Positions 1-12,700 of a stretch of 24,412 nucleotides of DNA are shown one piece after another; within the stretch, counting starts at the first letter, position 1; each line of letters opens with the position of its first letter. Both the position numbers and the translations under genes were made by a program. The stretch is from Bipalium vagum. Its lineage: Eukaryota > Platyhelminthes > Tricladida > Geoplanidae. The notes beneath the pieces were generated by a model. That model saw nothing but the letters and a program-made list of their open reading frames with translations, was not told the origin of the DNA and ran no database searches. The DNA lies in assembly GCA_037834085.1 (NCBI GenBank), contig JBBMKC010201383.1, positions 1 through 24,412 of the forward strand. Direction: 5' to 3'.

Positions 1-3
1 TTA

Positions 4-41
<38 letters not shown>

Positions 42-63
42 GTTATTATTATTATTATTATTA
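1..63. repeat. TTA/ATT trinucleotide microsatellite
   Basis: The window opens inside an almost pure run of TTA units with occasional TTG interruptions. It probably continues to the left of the window. Similar short runs occur near 14035-14055 (AAT) and 14657-14690 (TTA). Confidence 0.9.
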
Positions 64-1994
64 TAAATCTATAAATCTATTAAAAATGTATTTATTTAAT
101 AACTAAGAACAATATTATTTAAGCAACTAAATAAATAAAGTTCATAAAAATATCATACATTATAGCGAATTCTCCATATCTTATGGAGAGTTAAGATACA
201 TACTTTTTATATAAATTTGTCGGGAGCTGCCCGTTCTGTATCTTATAGTAAGTATTACTTATAGAGGAAGTTGACTGTGTTTCGTACATATTATTTTTAT
301 CAAGAATTATTTTCTTTATTTCTTTTTTACTTCTCTGAGATTTTTTTCCGTAATCTTTTTTCTTAATGAAAATAATTTTAAAAATAAAATTATTAATTAA
401 TTAATTAAAAATATCTAAAAAAAAAAGAAAGGTTTACATATCAATACTTCTCATAATCATGCCGATATGATTATCAAATTAAATTAAAAATCGAGTCTGG
501 TTTACTAATTGTGTTGTTATCAAAACAATTTTCCATTTGAGAAAATGATTAACAATCTATATGTTTCACTACACAGTTTTAAAGTGTCTACCAAAAGCTA
601 TTTAGAGGTCATCAGAAATCTGAAAACCTACTTTATCACAAAAAGGTTTTTCCATTTCAGTTTATAAAAATTTTTTCTACAATTCATTGATACACATTCT
701 AAATGAAATATTTTCAGAAATCCAGTTCGGCTTTTTTAATTTTTCACCGCGATTAACACTACGAAGAAACTGATTAGTGTCAATGAGAATGCAGTCCGAA
801 TAATAGATTGTACATTGTAGCACGCCTCTCAAAACAAACTTTTAATCAAAACTTTCAATTCTGAAATAAGTCAAACCTCGAACACTTCAAAAAGGACTTA
901 TATCTCCAGACTTTCAGTTTTTGAAATTGAAATGTGATTAGAATAAGATTGATAGCTGAGATTAATCTGAAAAAATCTGTTGTCAAAGTTTTTGTCCCTT
1001 GAAATTGAATGTAACCTTAATCAATATTAACTACTCTTTTTTTTTATTTATTTAAAAATATATAATTTTTAAAGTTTATTTATTTATTTCCTTTAACAAC
1101 CATGAAATAGTCACAGGCCCCGTGGTTTGACTCGTCTGTCTTTAGTCGATGTGAAAGTGATTCTGCGATTAATGTTGTGCTTCATTTAATTATCATCATA
1201 AAATGTAAAACAAATTTTTATCAAAACAGTACTTCACTGAGGAGATTTTAATATGGTTTTATGTAAAATTATATTTGTAGGGATTTTGGAACTATATTTT
1301 AGATACTTAGCGTTTTTTTGAGTTTATTTTGATAAACCAACTAAGCACTAAAATTGATCTATTGTCTCAGACAAAAAAACAATAAATTGAATAATTGATG
1401 TGGAAGATATTTTTTCTAAATCCAAGACCAAAAACTTTAACCATTAAAAAATAAAGATCTATGTTCAACAATAATAAAAGCATTTTCTATATCGACAGTC
1501 TGATTAAGTAAACATTTTATTTACTTTAAAAAAAAATTAATATTTGTCATTTACCGTCTTCAAAGAAATAAAAATCAAATTACTGAATCATTAGAATGTC
1601 ATTGGACTTAAATTGGGATTTTCAAAATTTGTCACACAAATCTTTTCTAACCCTTTGCATGACAACAGATCAATGACCCATGAAAACAAAGCACTTAAAC
1701 TGTGTCCACTCTCAAATGAACCATTTTTTCCACTTTTTGCTACCAGAAAATCAGAAAACATGACCACTTTAAGAAAGAATGTTGGGAAATAGTGAGCGCC
1801 ACTCGAGTCACTTGTGCCATAAGTCAATCAAAAATTGTTTACCAACAAAAACTATTAGTGGATCGAACCATGCTCAATAATCGATCACTTAAGAAGACAT
1901 TGAAGCAGAAAAAACGAAAATGAAACTATTGTATTTTTGACAATCAACTCAAACCAATAAAAGTAATCATGTTCAATAGCTTAAAAGTGTCACT
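64..1994. other. Unassigned AT-rich DNA with coding-like minus-strand segments
   Basis: No recognisable gene was found. On the minus strand, segments open for longer than expected in DNA this AT-rich lie at 1591-1827 (78 codons), 1080-1178, 898-1020 and 677-841. The last contains the phrase YYSDCILIDTNQFLRS. None matches a family I know, and no convincing splice sites join them. They may be exons of an unknown leftward gene, an old pseudogene, or chance. The REEP gene is transcribed toward this region, so its 3' UTR falls in the right part, but no clear minus-strand poly(A) signal was seen close to its stop. Confidence 0.4.
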
Positions 1995-3323
<1,329 letters not shown>

Positions 3324-3784
3324 TTTTAGAAATTAAATATCTTCAAATGGCAACGTAACAAGTTTAAATATGACAATGACTGTGTGTAAACGCAATTGAA
3401 TCATTAAAACAAAGTCAATTTTATTAATCGAAAATTTGGTAATAATAATAATAATTAACACGATTTTTTCTATATTAATTATAAAATAGCAAAATTTATT
3501 TTAAAATTTTTTACAAGAAAATTAAAATTGTCTTTTAAATACCTAAAGTTCAATGTTTGTAATTAGAGATAAGTAATTTAAACAGGTAACAGTATTTTTT
3601 CTATCCAATGGTAAAAAAATCTGTCCCATAAGAGTTGTGATTGTATTTAGAGATGTGATTGCTCAAATTGAAAGTTCTTTCATCCTCTATCAACAAATAA
3701 AGCGTCTATTTTGAATTGGATTATGATGAATCAAGTCTAATGGAATGGCCTTTTAAATTGTAAGTAAAGGAATAACTGTTCGAT
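3324..3784. promoter_or_regulatory. Divergent intergenic region between REEP and the channel gene
   Basis: These 461 bp separate two start codons on opposite strands, so both promoters should lie here. The DNA is AT-rich. A GTAAGT donor-like site sits near 3761, within a possible 5' UTR of the rightward gene. No strong TATA box or other site stands out. The bidirectional promoter is inferred from layout alone. Confidence 0.45.
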
Positions 3785-6700
3785 ATGAATGGAATTCGAT
3801 CAATATTTTTTAGTTTCATTGTAAAAGGTAATTTTAAAATGTTATATTCAAATATTATTTTTCTATTAGGAATAATGATTCAGACAACGGCTTTAAAATT
3901 AACAGAAGAGCAGGTTATTCACAATTATATAAATCAATATGTTAATGAGATCCCTGAAGCTCTGAGTGTCAATAATTCAATTTCTGTAAATATTTCCTTT
4001 ATTTTGAATCAGATAATCGATTTGGATGAACGCCAACAAATATTGACCACCAGCATCTATATAGAGCAAGTGAGTTGATCATAATCATTAAATTTTGTTT
4101 AGAATCACAAACAAGACAGGAATTTAATGTAAATAAGAATACCATGCTTTATGTAATCAAAATAGTTTACATCATTTTCAGTTGATTGTTTCTGAAGATC
4201 ATGATGGAATTTTGTTACAAAATTAGTACCGATTTTAAAGTCTAGAAATTTTGTAATGGAAAAGAGATTAATATTTTTCTTTCCTTTTCAGATTTTTTTA
4301 ATTGGTGATGATTTTTTGCTAATTTCCTATTTCTTTCCTGTTCTAATTTTTTAAAAATCTAAAGCGTGGTTATAATTAGTGAATAATAAAAATATAATAA
4401 ATAAAGTTTTTCTTTTATTAAAAAATTTATGCTCAAATATGTACGTGTTCATTTTTGAATCAAGTAACTTAGATTTATTGATAAATAACTGTTTATTTTA
4501 TTTATTTATATATATTTATTATTGGATATGCGTTATTATTTATTCAGTTATAAATTATTTAAAAGAAAAGATATGGTTGTCCTAACAAAACTTTATAAAA
4601 ATGTTTGAGATGATTTACTGGCTTCTTTTAATAGATGATATCAAATATGTTAATAACAATCTGAATTAATATCCTATGTACCGTTGTCAAGAAATAAATA
4701 GCATGCTTTTTTCATTAAAAATGTCAACTTTCGTTAAGTTTTAGTAACAGCATTCAATTCTAAATTCTTCTCGGACTGCCATTCGATAGAACCTTTAACT
4801 TTCTTTCTAAATTTTAATTAAAGTATAAAGTCGAGAACCTGTAATCATCAAATGAATAGTTAAACCAAATAAGGAGCTTAATTGTATATATAAATCATGT
4901 CAGTCTTACTTTTACGAATTCAGTTAAATGTTTGACACTATACAATTTTTTGTCAAATTATGTATAGAGTACCATTTTACTTAATTTGGATATCTTTATA
5001 TTTTTACAAGTTAGTACTTCGTTTATAATTTTACATTTTTAATTTGAATATTTCGTTTGGGACGTTGATAAAATGAAAACTAAAATTCAGTGTCGACCAA
5101 AAGTCTGAATATTTTTTTAAAAAACAAAAATGAAGAAAAAAGAAAATTTTAATTTTAAAATACATTTCAATTCAAACATGATTTTTTGATGAAGTTTTAA
5201 AAATTATTTCGTTTAAATTGACTACCAGAGCGTTTACAAATTTGTGTTCTTTTCAATACATTTTCCATTTCTGGCTGCAATGTTTCCGTCGGTATTACTG
5301 GTATTTTGGATCGTATATTGTATTTTAATTTAGTTAATGTTTGTGGCTTATTAACAAAAACTTTGTCTTTCAGATAGCCCCAAAGAAAAAAGTCAGAAAC
5401 TGTCAAATCCGACGACCTTGGAAGCCATCTAAAATGTGAATTTTTCGATATTAATTGATTGCCGAAAGTTGAAATAAGGAGTTTTATTGTTGGTCTGAGC
5501 TGTGGCTGCATCCTGTTGGAACTAGGACTCCACAACTTCATTTGAAAGATTCGATATGAAAAAACTTTGAATCATCTTTCGATTTCGATTGCCATTCACC
5601 CTAACCATCATACCGTTTTCTTCAAAAAATAAGGCCCAGTGATTTTTCTCGTGGAAACAGCACACCCCATTGTTACTTTTTTCTGGGTACAAAGTGTGTT
5701 CGTGTAAAATCTGTAGATTGGTAGTACTTCAAAAACGTGTATTTTGTTTGTTGACGTAGCCGTTAAGTTGGAAATGAGCTTCGTCACTCATCCATAAATT
5801 TCTTTTAAACGACCCATCACAATCACTTCTATTGAGTAACTGATGAATGTATTGTAGGCGCAACCGGTAGTCATTTTGGTTTTAATTTTGGACTAATCGA
5901 TTCTTATAAGGATACGTTTTTAAATCTTTGTTTAAAATTCTTTGCAATGATAACCGACTCACATTCAACAGAGAACATAGTTTTCGACTTGATATTTTGG
6001 GGTTCTCCTTTACACTTTGTCTTACACCCTCAATATTATTGTTATTCCTTGAAAATCTTGGTCTCTTTGATCTACTGGCATCTTCCACTGTCCCAATGTC
6101 TTCAAATTTTTGCACCAGTTGGTTAGACCGGAGGGCGAATCCGTTGTTTTGTAAAATCTTCTAAATTTCAATTGTGTTTCAGAAATACTTCTCTGACTTT
6201 CGAGGTAAAATACAACTTTTTTGGTTCTTTCTTCCGACGTAAATTTATTCATAATTAATGTTGTTTTTTATGTAAGTTATTCTGCTAAAACAAAAATTAA
6301 AACATTAGAATAAAAAAATTATTGATTTATTTCATTAGTAATTAACTTTTGGCACACCCTGTACAATCTCATAAATGCTGCTATAACTGATGAAATGCTT
6401 AAAATTAACAAAGACCAACTGATCAAGGCATGCAAGCACTGCAGAAGCCCTGTTGAAGCAGTAATTGACGCTAAATATGGATTTATTGAATAAATATTCG
6501 ATGTCTTTTTAAAGTAGTTCACTTGCCAAAAATTGTGAAAAAAAATTGTATAATTTCTTTTCCTATTCTCAAATTGTTGATGCACAAATTGGTATTATTA
6601 TAAAAAATTGATCAAGTTTGATTAATTGGACCACCTTTCGATTAATTTTTGGAATTAATTCATCTTGAATTATCTCTGTCATTCCGAAATTGGTATACCA

Positions 6701-9700
6701 CCTAAATATATTTTTGCGACTATCTTTACAATAAATATCCTTTATTACTTGATATTATCTTGTTCCATTAATTTTTTGTTTAAATCTAAAAGATTTAAAT
6801 CCTTATGCGCGGTACAGCATAATGAGAATATTCCTAGGTAAAGGCGTAACTCCAAAAATCTTCCGGTGCAAATAACTGGGTGTAAAAATCACAATTTTCT
6901 GATATTGAAAGTTTTCCAAAATTTGAAAATTCAAAAAACTAAGATTTCAATAAAACGGCAACACGACATCTGCCTTTTCTATTTTATATCAAGCAATGTC
7001 GATCAATCCTTTCGTCCTCTTCTAATTTGTGAGGAAAACTTACCATTATTTACCTTTATTTATATCTCCCTTCTAGTTCTGATTATCTTGAGTCTGTGAC
7101 TCAATCTGGAACGGAAATATTTTTTCAGTCCTTAATTGTTAACTTTCATGAGATAAAGAAACATTGTTTATTTTTTATTTAGTAATATTAGGTCACTAAG
7201 TACGAAATGTCTGATTTTTAATCAACATTTGGATTTACAATATGAGAAGCAAAAACGATTTATTTATTCAAAATTATTACTAAAACTGTCAACAGAGTTC
7301 TGTCATCTTAATGGTAACTTGTTTATTTCAACAGCGAAGAAGTCTGATTATAAAGTGACGATGAAATCACGAAATGCAGTAAAACAAAAACAAATAAGTT
7401 TCGAGTTAAATTATTTAAAATATCAAATGTCAAACTTCGGATTTTGCAAATCCGACATTTTCTACTTAATGACAAATTATTATTAATTATTAATTATCAG
7501 ATTCTTTTACGGTCTTAACCTTATTTTGATCTTTACCTTTAGAAATCTGAATAATGCCCTTCAAAAACACACTCCTGTTTTCCACTATATGGGCTCTAGT
7601 CTGTATTATTTCTGAAGGATGAATAAATTCTGATTAAACATTCCAGATTATCATAACATTTTCCAGTACCTTAACTAGGCTTTTGCTTTTAAGAACATCA
7701 TCTCAGATTATGGCATAAATGTGAAGTGTTTCCTCTTAAAATTTCATAAGCCACCAATACAGTTTACCTATGATGAGCTGACATTTTTAATTTAGAGTTT
7801 TTATTTATAAACGATTTTTATTTTGTTGCTTATCTTTAGTTTTGATTAATATTTTCTAATTTTATATTTAACATTATTACGATATATTAATATTATATAT
7901 AAATAAAAATTGTATAATAATTAAAGTATTATGGAGTCTAAAAATTCTGTTGAATGTATCAAATTTGTTTATATTATTATTTATTATATATTATTATAAT
8001 TCAGTTTTATTAAAAGGCTCAGTTGATTTTCAGTTTTCTCTATATATAATATCTATAACGGACTTTTATTTATTTTTCAATGAAAGAAAAATGCATTCAA
8101 AACCAGGATACTGCACGTTAGGAAAAGAAAGGAGTATTTTTATTATATTATAATTAAAATATTCAATTAATTATTTCGGAGATTTTCATAAATTGTCTAA
8201 TAAACATTTTAAATAAAATAAAATCTTTCCAGTCTTGATGAACACTCTAAAATTTCATTAAAATTTTAATTAATTAATTAAATTAGTTCATATTTCTAAT
8301 TAATATTTGTGTATGAAAAATATTTTTAAAATAATATTTATAATTATCACTGTTCATACAATGCATTAACAGCCTCGTTACAAATTCACTATTTTTGAAT
8401 CGAAAAATACGAATAAGAATGAAATAATTATTGTCTGGAAATAGAGTTGGATTTTCACAATTTTTAGCATTTCTGATCCTACTTTCTTTGTGAAATATCA
8501 TTCTCCTTAACTAAACTTAAAACAAAAATGAGATCATTTATTGATTGGAATATAACGTTTCATGGCTCATTTGAAAATGAAATCTTATCTTTTAAGTTTT
8601 AATTAAACAAAAGAATTATATATTTTATAAAACAATTATTATTTTAGATATTAATTAAATATCACGTCAATTTGATTTTTTGCTCGTGGGAGGGCTAAAA
8701 AATTTAATTTGTCCAAAAATAATAACTCATTTCCGTGAAAACTGCATTTATAAACATACTTATCAAACCGGAAGTTTTCTATTTATACTATTTTTACTGC
8801 TCAATAGGAATGTTTGTTTCAAAAGTAATTTCACCTGATATTCTAATCCAATATTGTCATTAAAATCTGGCACCCACTAAATCTTGTTCTTCTCCTATTC
8901 CTTATAATATCGAGGTAAATAAACTGGATCTTTTCGATTTGATTCATGAAATGCCTCACGATTACCAATTATTTAATGTTACTAGTGTAAAATATATATC
9001 ACTGCCTTATGATAAAACAATAATGAATAAATGAAACAAAAATATCTGGAATTTTTTATTTCATATACTCCAATGCTCGGCTTTTGCTCAGTATTTCTAA
9101 TTAAATTAGTAAGTAAAAGACCTCTTTATGCAATCTTCAAATAATTTTTTTATCAACTCTAATATATATCTTCTCCCATAATGGAAAATAGTGAGATAGA
9201 ACTTTTTTCTTTGTATCCATATCATTTTGCAATTCAAGGAGCTCTTCCGGAACCATTGCTTTAACATTACCCATAGTTGATATAAATTGGTAATTTCACG
9301 AAAAAACTAGTACCAACAAACAATTTCAAAACTTTCATATTGGAAATCACTTGTCTAATCATTTCTTTAACTGTTTTGTGAAGCAAATCATCTTGTCATT
9401 TTTAATTATGGAAATAAGAAGAAATCACTGATTTTAATTTCTAATAAATAAAGGTCTTACTTAACTTAAAGGTCTAGTCAAAAATTGATAAATATGAATG
9501 AATTTTAGTGGATGAGTGAAGTTATTACCTTAAACCTGATGTTTTAGCTGTAATGCTAATGGCGATACCGGATGGTAAACATAGTGCAACTTAACCGAAG
9601 CGCTATAGTGTTTTTAAAAAGTAGTAGCGCATATTTTAAACAACCATAATTTTTACAATTATTAAATTTTTATATTATAATATGAAATTAAGTAAGCTTG

Positions 9701-12700
9701 TAACATTTTAATTTTTGGTAGAAATAAGTGTTAAATTTTATCAAGATAGAGTCCAAAGAAATAATAGAAATCGTAAATTGACAATTAACCATTTTTTGTT
9801 GACAAGAAGATCGATACAAAGCTTTTTAAAGCGATTTATAGATGAAGATCGTATAGAATTTATAAAGAAATCTGGTCGTACAAGAACAATAAATACCAAA
9901 GGAAACCAAAACCCTCATTCATAAATAATTCGTCAAAAATCGGTTCTCAACGCTGGTGAAAATTTAGATATTCATTATACTTGTGTTCACAGAATAAAAC
10001 ATACACCCGATACTAAAACATACACTAAAAGAAGAAACTAACGTATATCAGAAATCAAGAATTGAGAACACTAAAAGGAAGCACGTATATTTACAAAAAA
10101 GTATTACAATCTGGTGGAAATTTTGTGTCATCGATGACGAGACTTACGTACCAGCAGATCCAAACCAAGTACCTGGTAAAGAATTTTACTCACAAATAGA
10201 TAGAGTACAATCGGATCCATCACAATAGGTTATTAAAAAATATTGTAAGAAGTTTTTAGTTTGGCAAGCAATTTCTTCCTGGGGAAAAATAAGCTTGTCT
10301 TACATTCAGGAAGGTGCGATGAAAAATGATATTTATTTAAAAGAATGTATTAGTAAAAGATGTTTCCTTTATGAAATCTATTGATGTCTTCTTTTACTTA
10401 GATTTGGCAACCATATATTATACAAAAGATATATTGGATGAATTAGAGAAAGAACATCAAATATGTACCGAAACAAAAATCCTAATAATTTACCTCAAGC
10501 GCGTCCTATAAAAAATTTTTTTTGTTTGACTAAAAGAAAATTTAAACAAAGTGTTAAGAAACAGTATAATCTTAAAATTTTTAAAACCAATTGATCTAGA
10601 ATATCCAAGAGAGTGGCTCAAAATCATGGAAAATCACTATTTAACAATTGAACAAAGAAACTAAACCTGATTTATGATAAAGGTGTTTATTATTTATAGT
10701 TTATATGTCAGTTTGTACATCTTTTCTTCGTTTTTCATATAAAATAAAAATATTTGAAATATTATTTATGGTTTTAAAATTATTTCTGTTCAAAGTTCGC
10801 GCTACTACTTTTGAAACATACTATATCTGTTCGATAAGTTTCTATAATGTGATATTAACTAAGGCGGGTCTCTAAAATTATTACTGATATTATGTATGTG
10901 AATTAATTTGGTCCTTTTTTATTCAAAAACATTTATGAAAAAACAAGTTCATGTACACTAATCAAAATATTTTCCATTTTTTGTTATTATTTTTCCTACC
11001 TGCTTGGCAGTTTTTGGAATTCTTGGCGGAGAAATTACTTGTCTTTCAAAGTAACCCATTCATTGAGTCATTTTTCTATTTCTTCATTATTATTGAAATT
11101 CCACTCCAAAGATCTATGTAACATCACTCGAAACAAATGATCGTTACTTGGAGCAATGTCCCATGAATACCGCTAGTGACGTAAAAAATCCCAAACAAGA
11201 TCTTCTAAAATGGTCTTCACAATCTTTGCAGCATGTGGCCTGATGTTATCATGCTGGAAGATCATTTGGGAGTGTCTCTGTATATTCCAATCACTTATTA
11301 ATTTTAATTCCTTGCTTAAATTTATCAATGGTTGTTTCTAAGGTTCAGCAGTAATGGTTTGGTTATCTTTTATTAACTCGTGATACACTAAACCCTTTCG
11401 GACCCAGCATATACAGATCAATACCTCCGTGTAGTGAATATTCTTCTTTGATGCTGATTTTGACGGTTTTCCGGGGTCAGGTATCGATTTTATTCGTCTA
11501 GCATTATGGAAGTAAATTCACTTTTTGTCTCCAGTCAAAATACAGTGCAAAAATTTTTTTCTTTTTTACCTTTCAAAGAAGATTTTACATTTTGTTTTCT
11601 TTCTCTCTGTTTCTCTTCTTTCAGTTCATATGGCAACCATCTTCCTTTTTTAAAAGTCTTTCCCATGGCTCCCAAACGTACAGAATTTGTTGTTCCATCA
11701 ACATTTAACAATAGCATGAGCTCATTTTATGATTGACACTAATCTTCAAAGATTAACACCTGTAATTCATCATTCTCGAAATTTTTTTTGGTGACCTGAA
11801 CGATGTTTGTTATTGTAATATCATCAGACATAACAAGTTTTTTATAATAGTTTCTTTACTTGTTGTCAAGTCGTTTGATTTTCAAAAAACTTGATTTCTT
11901 TCTGATAATGTTAATTACTGATTTTTTATAACTGTTAATTATTTAATTAATTAATATTTATTTAATTAATTATTGTCCTCTTCAATGTTATTTTATAAAA
12001 ATTTCTTTTAACATATTTTAAACTTTTACTTTTTAAATTTTAATTTAAGATTTTTAAATAATGTATTAATTTTAAATTACATTTAAACTTTAAAATTTAT
12101 TATTATCCTATTATTATTATTAATATTTTTACACATATAAAAACTGAAATCAGCATTCTTAAAACGTCAAAACCGTTCTCTGCATGACTTATCGCTTCAC
12201 CATTATAATTTCACCATAAACTTCCATGATGATTCAATGAGCTCGGCTGTTGTCTTTTTCGAATAGAGGCAGAAAATTTTTGATATTTTTAATTGAGTTA
12301 AACAAGGTTCTATTGTTACAATGCTAAAAAGTTTATTAGAAAAATATTAAAATATTTCCAAACTAAAAAATAAATAAATCTGAAGTTATTACGAAAATTA
12401 TTTTTATTCTAATTATTTGTCTGTTAAAAATACAATGATTATTTGACATAAAAATGGACCGAGTTTATAATAAAACTAAGTTTAATTTCTCTTATTTAAC
12501 AAGGCATGAAAAAACCGGGTGAAATCATTTTACGTTAAAAAATTATTTTATTGAAATTAAAAAGTACCAGTTCTATTTAATGTTGTTTATTTATTTATAA
12601 AACAGATAAATGATACTTTTATTCACCAATTCAGCTCTGTGACTTTTCTTTTTAGCATGTGAAAGCTGGTGAAAAGGTATATATGACTTTGAAAATGGAC

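Noticed and set aside
1113-1175. Possible RNA gene in a local higher-G+C patch (CAGGCCCCGTGGTTTGACTC)
   Set aside because: It does not fold as a tRNA by eye and shows no promoter boxes. It is better explained as part of a coding-like minus-strand segment.
7229-7486. 85-codon frame in the large intron
   Set aside because: Composition is Lys/Leu/Asn-rich as expected for AT-rich noncoding DNA, with no motif or homologue recognised. The same applies to 6866-7099 and 8283-8501.
7554-7622. 22-residue signal-peptide-like frame MPFKNTLLFSTIWALVCIIS
   Set aside because: It stops after 22 residues with no GT donor at its end, so no secreted product can be supported.
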